Shown here piece after piece: positions 26,020 through 36,900 of a stretch of 64,000 nucleotides of DNA. Each line of letters starts with the position of its first letter. Positions within the stretch are counted from its first letter, which is position 1. This DNA comes from Onchocerca lupi (Eukaryota; Nematoda; Chromadorea; Rhabditida; Onchocercidae). The notes below the pieces were generated by a model that worked only from the letters and a program-made list of their open reading frames with translations, did no database searches and was not told the DNA's origin. The DNA lies in the NCBI GenBank assembly GCA_028564675.1, contig JAOVVO010000256.1:37737-101736 (forward strand), read 5' to 3'. The translations under genes were made by a program, and so were the position numbers.

Positions 26020-26775
26020 ATGTTGGAAACGGACAGTATCGAGCCACCAAAGGAAATTGTTAAGAACGATCTTTCTACTTTATCAAACAATATTATTAGT
26101 TGCCTTTCAGCTGTTTCATTAAAAGTTCGTCCCTAATTTCTTATATTATTCAAGACCTTAATTTGCTAAATTCTTCAATTCTTCATCGATAAATAGTGAA
26201 TTGTTTCTACGTTTCAGGTTGGCAGTGATAAAGAAACGATAAGTTGTGTAGAAGAGTGTGTTATTGCCACTGAAGAACTGCAAACATTGGGTGGATTGGT
26301 GACAACGGATATAAAAGCCGTTTGTGACAGTGTAGCAGCGATTAACGAGCAAATTGAACAACTTGAAAGTTTGTTCCGGAACATTGATCATTTGGAAGGA
26401 TTCGTTAAGCAGGTACTTTTGACAAGATTTCTAAATTGTAGCAATAGGACGAATTATGAGATGATTATCATTAAATAAAATAATCGATAGAAGAAAAATT
26501 TCAAATTACATTTTAAAATCATTTAAACCAATATTCCATTGTTTAATTAACGAAATCAAATATTAATTATGCCATATACAATGCAACTCAATCTACATTT
26601 CTTTGTTATTAAAATGTTGCATTCATACAAACATCACATAGATCTGTCCCTGTAAGTAAATCTATTCTCGATTTCCTCACAAAAGCTATTGGTTGGATTT
26701 CAGAAGAAGAAGCAATTAACACTTTTGGAAGACGAGTTAACTAAAGCAGAAAAGTTTCAAAAAACCAAAAAGTAA
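26020..26775 (+). CDS. blos-4: BLOC-1 complex subunit 4 (cappuccino-like)
   Basis: Predicted 123-aa coiled-coil protein of the BLOC-1 complex, which acts with BLOC-1/BORC partners in biogenesis and positioning of lysosome-related organelles. Exons: 26,020-26,124, 26,218-26,412 and 26,704-26,775, all phase 0. The diagnostic stretch spans the exon 2/exon 3 junction: LFRNIDHLEGFVKQ then KKKQLTLLEDELTKAEKF. It corresponds to the vertebrate BLOC1S4 core (IYSRIDRLEAFV ... EEQVTKAEAEL). Upstream lies a heptad-like helix (IKAVCDSVAAINEQIEQLES). The protein is shorter than the 217-aa human protein because the low-complexity N-terminus is missing, as expected for a nematode. The first donor is the weak GTTCGT. 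The stop codon TAA overlaps the ATG of the next gene by one base. Family assignment rests on this coiled-coil motif, so it is likely but not certain. Confidence 0.72.
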
Positions 26776-27856
26776 TGGAAATAAGAGATAGAAAAAGCTT
26801 AGTGGGAACTGCGAACGATGAAAAAGGTTTGGTCTGTGCATGTTGCAGCCCTAAAGAAATATTGCAATGCTTACATGTATTTTTTTCTGTTCAGTTATGA
26901 TTTCATGAAATTATTTCTCAGAATTACCGGATTTTATTGAAATCGAAAAAGACAGTGAAGATGATAGTCCAATGGAGATTTCGTCAAAGGTAAAATGTGA
27001 AGTGCCTGTGACAGAAAACATTTCAAATTTGAAGGTATATGTATGCTTTGTTTGTCAATTCTTGATTAATCGTCTGAGACAAGAAAAAAAATATCAAGAC
27101 TAAGAAATGAAAATGTAAAACAGGGCGCTCGTAAAAGCTTTCAGTAGTATTTGATTTTGCTAGGGTGAAAAGGAAATACTTTTCAGAGTAAAAAAGTAAA
27201 GAAGAAGACAAGACGGCAGAAGTACAAAGTGATCAAACTCAATGAAAGCATATATAAATCAGAAACTAAGTAAGGCATTAATTATTCTATAGAATGTATT
27301 ATAATTCAAGATTGAAGTGCGCTTTTTTGATTAAAGAGACAATTCCATCAAGTTATTTAAAATGAATCCGGTTACATGTATTTATCTCCATGTGAGGAAA
27401 AAAAATTTTTAGAACTTCAACCTTCAAAGTCGTTCCACTGTCAGTATCGCCACCACAGCCATCACTCAATTTTCGAGCTCAATTGCTCCAAAAAAGAACA
27501 AAGAATCAAAGGCTTACAAGTAAATCGTATTTGTTTTTTTTGTATTTCATTCAGAGGAAGTTTCGTTTTTAAGCTATTAGACCTCTTTCATACTATAAGC
27601 ACTAAACGAACATTTTGAATTTTGTCGCCATATCTCTTACTCATATATTCACTTGATTCATAGTGATACTTACTTTCTTACTGCATGCAGTTGTTTTCTA
27701 CTTCTCCCCACTGATATTGTAGTCTTCGGGTAACTTCGAAATCCTCAAAAATCGAAAAACGCGGACTGACATTTTTGTTTCATTTCAGAAATGGAGCAGG
27801 CTGGTTTAAAACACAAAAACAAATGGTTTGCGGCAACAAGACACGGATGTCATTGA
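26775..27856 (+). CDS. Unrecognised basic protein, 140 aa
   Basis: Five exons chain in frame to 423 bp (140 aa plus stop): 26,775-26,826, 26,922-27,034, 27,187-27,269, 27,413-27,519 and 27,789-27,856. Layout: a short N-terminus (MEIRDRKSLVGTANDEK), an acidic segment (PDFIEIEKDSEDDSPMEI), a strongly basic segment (SKKVKKKTRRQKYKVIKL, a likely nuclear or nucleolar signal), a Ser/Pro-rich stretch, and a basic C-terminus (KHKNKWFAATRHGCH). No catalytic motif or named domain was seen. The acidic-then-basic pattern would suit a nucleolar or ribosome-biogenesis factor, but that is a guess. The first ATG overlaps the blos-4 stop (TAATG), so both are probably on one transcript. An alternative start at 26,973 in exon 2 (MEISSKVKCEV) would drop the first exon. 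It converges on the LUC7-like gene with about 250 bp between stop codons. Confidence 0.62.
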
Positions 27857-28104
27857 ACTTGTGTTATATTTAATGCAAAAGTTTGGTTATAACAAAATAA
27901 AAAATTCATCTGTTATAATTGTCACTTAAGTTCATTCTCGACAAATTACAAATTACAGTGTCATTTGAACCATCGCTAGCCAAATCAATGGTCCGCAAAA
28001 AAAAAAAAAAAAAAAAAAAAAACAGAAATTATATAAAATCGGAATAGGAACCGAGAAATAAATATATCAACGAACTGAATTCAATAATCACTTAGTACAA
28101 TATT

Positions 28105-31100
28105 TTATCGGCGATCACGGCTCCGGCGTCTGAAATTTATTCTTTCGCATCTTCAGAATATAACTTATTTCTACTAACCTAAAGATACTTAACTGGAAAT
28201 TAAACTTCAAGCATTTTCAAACATGTTTTAAACTTCGACGCGAATGTAAGCATCCATATCGTGACTGGCCGTCATATTTATTATGATATTTCGTATGATC
28301 AAAATACTGTATGAAAGTGTATATGAAAAAGAAAAGAAAAAAAAAACAGTTATAGCTCACGCAGCATTCTTCTAAGAATCGCTAGACATCTAATAGTCCC
28401 GTCAGTCCAATCCTTGTGTAATATGATTCTCAATCATTCGACCGTAGTGAAAAACTTTTTAAGCAAAAAATCTCTAATATAAACAAAAATGTCTTGTTTT
28501 ACAAGCGACACAAAGAATAAAATCTAAGCAAATTACGTTTTGCTAAGAGCTTGTAATAATACCTTTCACGATCGCTTCGTCTTGAATCCCATTCTCGATC
28601 ACGGGAAAAGCGAGGGGAGCGAGACCAACGTCGCGGCGAACGACTGCAAAATTTGCTTTGAACGAGGAATTTGTACCAACTATATTCCAGACCCCTCCCA
28701 AAATTTAACTTATCAACATAATGGATCCATTTTCCTCAATCTTTTTGTTTATACCCTCATTCCCTATAATCAACGTGTCACTACTAAGCGAACTCATAAA
28801 AGCTTATAGAAACCGTCAGCAGGAAATGCGGAAATCAAGAAAATTTCAGTTAGAGAATAGAAAAACTAAACCTTCGTTTTCGTTCACGATCCCTATCACG
28901 CGAACGATCTCCATTATGATCACGGTCCCGATCCCGGTCTCTGTCTCTTTCTCGGTCGCGAGAATCATAGTCACGTTCTCGACCACGATAATCTCGATCC
29001 CTTCTGTCCCGATCACTGAAAAACACAGCTGTATTCCACGAATAGTAATATTTCTTCATATTTTAGATAATTTTATATAATATTTACGAAAATATTGACG
29101 AAGAAGAAAAAAAAAATCTACTTTCTATCATCTCGTGGACTTCCCAAACCAAGTCGAACTCTTTTCCATTCAGCACGTCTTTCCTCAACTGTTTTCTACA
29201 AAAAATAATTAATTTTCTTTAACTGGTACTACAAAAATATGAAAGTCTACCATACTCTGTCTTGGAAATATTTGAAATGAATAATAACTAATAACAATTT
29301 GACTATGCCAATGATATGGGAATTTGAATTCCGCATTTGTCTTTATTGCTTACAGTAGCGTAATCTCGCACACAAAAATGCATTTAGAAATCTCAAATAT
29401 TCACTTAAACGTAAAAAAAAAAAAAAAAAAAAATGTAACCTTCATTTCGGCATAATGTTCACGAATAATTTCCATACCACAGTGCATTTTACCACCATAA
29501 TGATCTGCTAAACGCGTTTCATGTTCCATCAAACTAAGCTGTGCTCCACACATATCACATACACGAAGTCTTACTTGTGGTGTATTCAATACTGTTCGTA
29601 CGTCATTCTCAAAGCAGAAATATATTAGAAAAGACAATTAACCATTTGAAATTATGTATAATTCTAGTTTCAAATAGCCTTCTCTCATCAGCCAACAATT
29701 GCAAATGTTTTCTTGAGTAGGTCGAAGTTTCCAAGAAATATATCCTACATCATTTAACTTTAAAGCTTCCACAATGCGATGAAACAAAGAAAATATATTT
29801 GAGTAAGGAAATACAAATAATCTAAATATTTCGAACTATTAATTGAGAATGTAGAAAAGAGAAAAAAAAGGAAAAAAATAATAGCAAAGATTAAGATAAA
29901 TGAACTTTACCTCGAGATCCCGTTTCTTTCTTTTATATTCTTCAATAGTTTTCGATAATTCCATAGCTTCCTCTACTTTACCCTCATTTCCCAATGCTTC
30001 CATTTTCACAATTGTTGTCCCAATCTTCTCACCTAATTCCCCAATCATTTGTGTCTACAATGAAAACTTCACAAATTAAAATCTAAATTTTTTGAAAATC
30101 TTTGCAAATTTCAAAGAAACGAAAACCTTTAGAATTTCAGCTTGATCAATTTCATTTTCGCAATCCTTCTTCAATTTCTCTTTTGTCCGTTCAATTTCTT
30201 TATCAACGATACGAATTGCCTCTTCTAGTCTTTCAAAACCCTGCAATTTCCAATTCTTTTAAATAACTGTTTAAAAAATTAAGAAGCATAAAAAATCTTC
30301 AACAAACTGGATGAACAATTCCAAGATGCAAACATGAATGAACAACAAAAAGGAATAGGAAAAAGCATAATGAACAAAAAAAAAAAAAAAAAAGGCAAAA
30401 ACAGACAATCAGTAGAAGAGCTGAACCGGGATGGAGATACGCGCTGCAGACAAATCCAATCAGCTGCAAAATTTCATTACCGACGAAAATTTCTACTGGC
30501 CCACAATTTTTCAACGCCTATTGTTTGATCTGCTACTGTTACACGAAGAACAACGATTTTTCATTTTACTATCGAAAATTCGAGAATTAAAGTGACGCTT
30601 CAAAATGAGACATAGATGCTGCCAGAAAAAAGCAAAATCATTTTTTCTTTAAATTTTTTCTTTCACAGTCTAAAGAAATTTCAACAACAGTGGACATACG
30701 AATTCCCATTATGTTTTTCGAACGATGATTGAAAGAGTTTCTCGGTATTTGCACGAAGGGCACTCTCTCTTTCACATGCATAAAACAACAACAATACCTA
30801 AAGTAAGAAAACTAAACAACTTGTTCCGATAATAGTTTAACGGCCCATACTACTGTTTGATGGACATTCGCTGTTACCATTTTTCAACACCAAAAATACG
30901 ACAAAAGCGCTCAATGAAAACTACCTGCACCGCCCACTTTTAGCAACATTAATTTATTATACTTGAAAACCTCGAAGTATCCTAGAGCTAAGAATCTCAA
31001 ACTTGCTAGAAAAAAAAGAAAGACAAACAGAAATATTCTCATAAAGATATCTTTCTAAAAGGGACATAATCACGCAGATATTTCAGCATCACTCATTTAA

Positions 31101-31902
31101 CACGGTATTATGATATGCCCGAAAATGGTAGCAAAGAAAATTGGGCTGAAAATAAGTCACTTATAACATTAAATATGAAAATGACTGCAACATACATCAA
31201 TATCGTAAAAATGGTCTTTTTGCTTCTGAGCATTCTCGTAATCGGCTTTGTGGGCGCTTTCGTGAATCTGGAATTAAGGAAAGATAATTTCGAACATTTA
31301 ATCAAAAACATTTATTTATCCGAAGATTCAATTCATTCTATTTTTTAAATCCCCCGGATCCAAAATTCTATGCTGAAATCTCTGTGCAAGAGAATGAGAA
31401 CTATAACCATAAATCGATCCGGTCGTATCCTACACTTTCGGCTATAAGGACTCGTAGTAGTAGCGGCTTATATCAATGCGACTAACCATAATTCACCATT
31501 AGTGCAAATTGACAGATTATATAAAACTTGCTTAAAACCCACACAAAATAATTCAGAATCAAATTTGTTCGGAAAGTTGTTTTTTAGTTAGCGCTATATC
31601 AGTCTATATTCTACAGAGAAAGTCTTGGAATTCGTGCTGAACCAATACAGTCCAAGAAAACATAACATGTATGGATACTAACTAGCAATTCACATCAAGA
31701 AAAGAATATGGTAAAAATAAACCTTATTGCAAGCGACGAGTGATTCCAGACGAGTATCAGCTAGGATTTCATGTGGACAGCAACCAAGAAGAAAAGCTCG
31801 GCATACAGTATGATGATTGTAAGGTACGAGGCGTCGACCTTCTTCTACCGCTCGATTTGTCCCCATAAGCTGGTTGATCATATCCCGCATTTCAGCCGTC
31901 AT
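28105..31902 (-). CDS. LUC7L: LUC7-like U1 snRNP splicing factor
   Basis: Homologue of LUC7/LUC7L, a U1 snRNP-associated protein that helps select 5' splice sites. Nine exons give 333 aa: 31,902-31,723, 31,267-31,196, 30,240-30,127, 30,054-29,911, 29,607-29,440, 29,195-29,122, 29,015-28,872, 28,643-28,563 and 28,129-28,105. Residues 1-15 (MTAEMRDMINQLMGT) are the conserved LUC7 start. The CCCH finger is C34, C42, C58 and H62 (LGCCPHEILADTR ... ACNKIH). Then follow HKADYENAQ, a coiled coil (about 85-170), and a C2H2 finger C187-x2-C190 ... H206-x5-H212 (VCDMCGAQL ... ADHYGGKMH). Residues about 240-333 are an RD/RE/RS-rich tail typical of splicing factors. The human protein is 371 aa. A TTTCAG acceptor lies about 17 bases upstream of the ATG. 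Plus-strand open frames at 28.5-29.1 kb and 31.1-31.3 kb are shadows of these exons. Confidence 0.95.
31340..31450. repeat. Diverged repeat copy in LUC7L intron 1
   Basis: A segment with CGGATCCAAAATTC, then CTGTGCAAGAG, then ATAACCATAAA aligns in order with 32,120-32,230 (TGGATCCAAAATCC, CTGCGTAACATAG, GCAATCATAAA). Together they look like two old copies of the same moderately GC-rich element. Identity is low (about 65-70% by eye), so this is tentative. Confidence 0.4.
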
Positions 31903-32314
31903 TCTGCTCTCACTCACTGAAATTTGATAGTTTTAAGAGTAAATGATATCTACGGAGATTATCATGTCACAATTGATTCAAAACGTACTATATCATTGAT
32001 TAAGCCATTAATTATTGATCCGATCGATTTCTATAATTTTCAGACCAACATAGCTAAAGCATAAATAACCTTTTCCTGTTTATCTTCACCTATTCCCGTG
32101 AGTATTATCTTACATATCAAATCGCCTGGATCCAAAATCCCATTCTAAAGTTTCTGCGTAACATAGCCAGAAGAGCAATCATAAACCTGCCCGTCTGACC
32201 CCAGATCCCAACTGCAAATCGGAACTCAACCATCCTGCCAAACTACTCGCGCAACAATTCCTTAAAATGATCAAACTACAAATGTATACTATAAAATGCG
32301 TCCCATCGTTACTC

Positions 32315-32431
32315 TCATTCAGTCTCTATGAAAACTCTCATCTCGCCGTGATATTTTTGACATAAATTGTTACCCAGCTTGTCGAGATCGGCCCACTGAT
32401 GCTGTAATAGGGACAGTTCAAGTTCGGGATT
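32315..32431 (-). pseudogene. Coding-like fragment, possible retroelement remnant
   Basis: A 38-codon open stretch followed by a stop reads like protein: PELELSLLQHQWADLDKLGN, followed by NLCQKYHGEMRVFIETE. It is GC-richer than its surroundings, lies next to a minisatellite and a two-copy repeat, and has no good splice sites (AG at 32,433 without a pyrimidine tract). A helix-rich gag-like fragment of a decayed LTR retroelement is one reading. An unrecognised exon is another. No family was identified. Confidence 0.25.
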
Positions 32432-32530
32432 CTTTTATCTCTGCGACGGTTTAGAGGTTCGAGTTTAGAGTTTTTGCACCGATGCAGCAATATTAACTCT
32501 TTAGAGTTCAAAACAACACAGCAGTAACAA

Positions 32531-32660
32531 CAATCCGACAATTTGGTTGAGCAGTTTTAGTAACAATCCGACAATTGGGTTGAGCAGTATTGGTATCAAT
32601 CCGACAATTCAGTTGACAGTATTCATATGAGCAATGATGGAAGGAACAATCCAGTGATCA
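32531..32660. repeat. 33-bp minisatellite, 3 to 4 units
   Basis: CAATCCGACAATT begins at 32,531, 32,564 and 32,597, an exact 33-bp period, each followed by a TTG-GCAGT-like block (GGTTGAGCAGT in the first two units, AGTTGACAGT in the third). A decayed fourth unit (CAATCCAGTGATC) lies near 32,647. The unit length is 11 codons. On the minus strand one frame reads repeated TAQPNCRIVT-like units before a stop. Confidence 0.85.
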
Positions 32661-33915
32661 ATTTACTTGGTTATTCTCTATATTCGCTTGTAACGTAGCG
32701 AAAAAACAAAAAGTATTGAATGCTATATGCGAAATGAACTTCTAAGAAAATGGTTAATTCTCAATCATTACATATAAATTGCTGTAATAGCACAATTTAT
32801 CCCAAAGGTTCAAAGTATTTTGTTTCTAATTTATATAATTCCATGCATAAATCACATGAATATTTATTTTATTTCACTTTAAGAAATAAATCAATTTCTA
32901 ATAATTCATTCTAGTATCTTAATGTATTTTAATGAATTCCAACATTGTCAATTTTATGGCTGTTTCATAATGTAAGGCAAGAAATGGATAAAAAGGATAT
33001 GAAATAATAATTTTATTATTGTCTTCATCGATAACTGCGCATAATTAGCAGTAATTTTTTCTAAATGAAAATTGATTCTTTCAATTCTATTATGAATAAA
33101 AAATAATTATGGAAAATTTGGAAAATAATGAAAGACTTGAGAAAACCTATGCCATTATTATTACCCAGCTTTCTATTCGAAATTGTCATTTTCCAGAATG
33201 TGTAATAATTTAAAATATTTTATTTCGTGTTATAAGCCTATTATATATCAATAAAAAAATTTTAATATATTCTTTTGTTCTGATGTTAATTTTAGAAATT
33301 TGTTGAAATGATGGTATTCTTATGGTATTTTATGTTTTCCATTTCTAATTTATTCCTATATTCAATGAAATATTGACTGAATGCTTTTTCCTTTTTTCCT
33401 TAATTGCTGGCAGAAACAATAAATCATTGAAGAATTTTCGCAAATTATAATTTTATTTGAAGTAATACAAATTAGACGCTTTCTGAAATGTAATCTAAAA
33501 ATCAATTAATCATTTATTTGATTTTTACTACCATTTTTCTTTAGAAAAGAATCATATTTATAAAGAAGTAATTCTGAAAATGTTAGAGAGAAAAGTTTAC
33601 GATAGATTTTATCCATGTACTGAAAACATTCATGATTACAATCAGTCATGATTTCTGCTATCAATTAATAATGTTACTCTTTCATGTCTATCAATAAAAA
33701 TTATCTTCTCAGATGCTTATCATTATTAAATCTGTGAATTTAACAGCACAATAATTCTCATCAAAGTTGTCGATTGATTCAATTATAAGAAAGGGTGTTT
33801 TTTTTTTTCTAATCTCATGCAGAGTATTAAATATTTTCCTCTAATTAAGCTTTAAAAAAATAAAGAGAAAAACAACCAATCAACGGGAAATGAATGGAGT
33901 GATAAGATAGTTATC

Positions 33916-36900
33916 TTAAGATTCCATTATGGATTTCATATTAGTTTTACAAGCATTTGATATCTGTTGAATTTGTTGACGAATTGTCATTATTTTTGCT
34001 AATGATTTTTCATCCAATTTAGTGAGGTCAATTTCTAGACGATTTTTCAGCATTCTTACACGTTCTGATGTTTCCTGTAAATAAATATTGATTTACTGTC
34101 TTGAAAAGAAGAAGATTTATTGTATTGAAATTGGAGATTTTTGTAAATTTTAGACTAAATAAATTTGATATTCAAGTTTCAATGAGAACTAAATAAGGAA
34201 TATTTATTTGATGAAGAAATCGAAAACTTTAATGAAAGACAATAATAAATAAACAATATCTAATAATAATAATAATAGAGCGGTTATTAACCTGTAAGGG
34301 CCAAGCTAATAATAATGCACAAAGACTAATAGATGTAAAATATGAAGCGATATTCAAGGATTGGATTTTACGGCAAATGTTCTCAGAAGTATTCGTTTGC
34401 TTTACTGATTGCAAATTAGAACAATTGCTATTACATTTATCATCCCCTTGTTGATTTTGATACATCTAAAATTTCGCAATTCATTTCAGTTCTTTTTTTT
34501 TTTGTTGGAATAAGAAATATTGCATGATGCGAAAAAAAATGGATCTTAACAAATCTCTATTCAATCTTAATCAGTATAATTTCTTCCATGGTTATATTGA
34601 TTAAGATCAAATAGACCGAATAAAATAAGAATTAACTATTCAAGTTCATTCCTTTCCAATCACTAACAGAGAATGAAAATGATAGGATGTATCCTACCAC
34701 AGCTATGTTGATTAAGATCAGACGGATGGATTCAAAAATAAACTTTCCAAGAGAACTAGAAGTAATTCTTTTCTACATAATACAAATTTTTAAGATTTGA
34801 TTTTTTTTGGTTGCATTTTACATCCTACAAGTTAAACGCATAATAGAAAATTTGAAACATCGATGAATATGTCTTTCAAACAAATGCAAAATTTGCTAAC
34901 AAATATACCTCAAAAAAGTCACAGAACATAATGTAACCCAAGAAAATAGCCGTGAATACTGCACAAACAGTTTTAAATTCTAATTCTTCATCATTCAATT
35001 CTTTTTCCGCAAGAAATTGTTCCCATTCTTTTAATCGAGGTGCAAACTGTAATTGAGATTAAAATCGGAATCAATGTATGAAATTATTTGATGACAATAA
35101 TAAAGAGGAAAAAAAAAATTAATTATCATATATTCAAAGCGTAATTTCGAAATACCTTCTTAATTCACGAATTTTGATTTACATTCTGAACTTAGCGAAA
35201 TAAAGAAAATTAGTAATAACAATAATAATATAATAAAATAAAAAATAATATAGTAGGTAATATTATAGTAAATAATAATATAATAAAGATAACAGCGAAA
35301 ATAGTAATTAATAATGCTAATAAATAATAATAATAATAATAAATAGCACAAAGCCACGCTACTTTTTTTACTTTTTACTAACTTCATCATGCTCAAGTAT
35401 GATTGAGTAATTTTCAACAAAAAACTAAACTAACTGAAAATATGTCGTCGTTGGGGCAAGTTTAGTTAGTTAAACTTCATTGATATTTTTAAAAAGAAAA
35501 AGAAAAAAAAAGATTTCCCAACATGTATTGTATCTCAAAAATATAATAATTTACAAACAGTATATTAACTTACAGAATTTTAGTTGAATAAGAATGAACA
35601 GAGAAAAAAATGCCTACTAGGGTTTTGCAAGCACTGATATCGCTTTGTAAGCGAAATGAGATGTGAGATCGTAATTTCAATGTCAGATAACCTAAAATAA
35701 ATTTATACAATTCATCATTCGAATGGATTTATCTTAAATTACCTCTTAAGTTTCAAAATTTTTGGTTCATGATTCATTGAAATTTTAAGCATAAAGAAGA
35801 AGTTTAGAATTTCTCAAAATCAATATTATTTATATTTTATGGGAATAAAAAAAATTTAAGCAACAATAAAGTAGTTAAAAAACAATAACCTCGTGGTTTG
35901 CCGGTAGCAGTATCAATACTAAGCATCGCATCTCTCAAAATGGTCAATGGTACCCAATGAGGTGGATATTTGAATCGAGCAACATCCATGATAAGAACTT
36001 GATCACTTCCTTCATGATAAGCAGCTAACGGTGAAAAATGGCCTCAAATAGAACTATATTCAAAAATGAATTCATACTGTAAATCCAATAAGCGGGTATA
36101 TAAAAATACAAATAAATTTAAAGAAAAAAATAATTACTCACAAAGGAAAAGATAGATTATACGAGATACCTGCACCAGTCTGATTCAATACTTGACGATT
36201 ATAGCAAACGACAAGAATCGTATCGTCAACTGCCATATATCGTTTTACATTCTCTCGGAAGATATCCAAGAATTCTGGATACAATAATTTAGACAAAAAT
36301 ATTTTAAACTTAATGTCAAATTATACTAATCCAATATTTTAATATAGCACTATATTTTATAAGAGTTGTATTATTTTCTTCAAATTAGAATCAAAGCTAA
36401 GCTTTGACATTTCAATTCCATTTAACAATAGCAACATTAACATTGAAAATCTCCTCATCTCTAATTGTTTTCCCAAGATTTTCCCATCTCTAAAATGAAA
36501 AAAAAAAAAGACCTGATTTCGATTCTGCGTAGCTCAATTCGGTGTAAAGTTTATTACATTCTGCTAAACAGGCGAACTGAGATAATGTTATTCCAGTTTT
36601 TTTGATGTCATCAAGTGGTACACAACAATCAAGCATACTTTCATGATAGAAACGCCATGGTGATTTCCATACTCGACCTGGATCCACTTCCAATGCATTT
36701 AGTACCATTACTAAACAATATACAAATCATATTTCGATCTTTGTGATAAAAGATGAGCATAAAGTATTTCCATCTTCAAACTGTGAGACTACAAAGGAAA
36801 ATAATCATTCGGAAAAAATTTCAATTTAATTTTTTTGACAGAACATATTGTTAATTTATTGAAATGCATAAGATTGATTGTTGACAGTTCAATTATATAC

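Larger units (their letters stand above)
31921..33915. other. Intergenic region LUC7L to phytochelatin synthase
   Basis: About 2 kb upstream of the LUC7-like gene and downstream of the phytochelatin synthase stop. The left part (32.1-32.65 kb) is unusually GC-rich and contains a repeat copy, a coding-like fragment and a 33-bp minisatellite, all listed separately. The right part (32.7-33.9 kb) is plain AT-rich sequence in which I see nothing. A core promoter could not be identified. Confidence 0.6.

Noticed and set aside
28540..29080. Plus-strand open frames of 89 and 119 codons
   Set aside because: They run antisense to the RD/RS-rich exons of the minus-strand LUC7-like gene, whose repetitive arginine codons leave the opposite strand open.
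30299..30528. Open frames on both strands in LUC7L intron 2
   Set aside because: Driven by an A-run giving poly-Phe/poly-Lys; the intron is flanked by exons whose phases join directly.
31115..31348. Plus-strand 77-codon open frame with a hydrophobic segment
   Set aside because: It is antisense to LUC7L exon 2 (31,196-31,267), which supplies the conserved IHESAHKADYE block, and has no splice or family support.
32440..32480. tRNA-like B-box (GGTTCGAG)
   Set aside because: No matching A-box, acceptor stem or anticodon arm around it; no tRNA could be folded.
35574..35617. Extension of pcs-1 exon 6 to a strong GTAAGT donor at 35,573
   Set aside because: It would enter exon 7 in the wrong phase and meet a stop; the GTAGGC donor at 35,617 keeps the frame and the family-like C-terminus.
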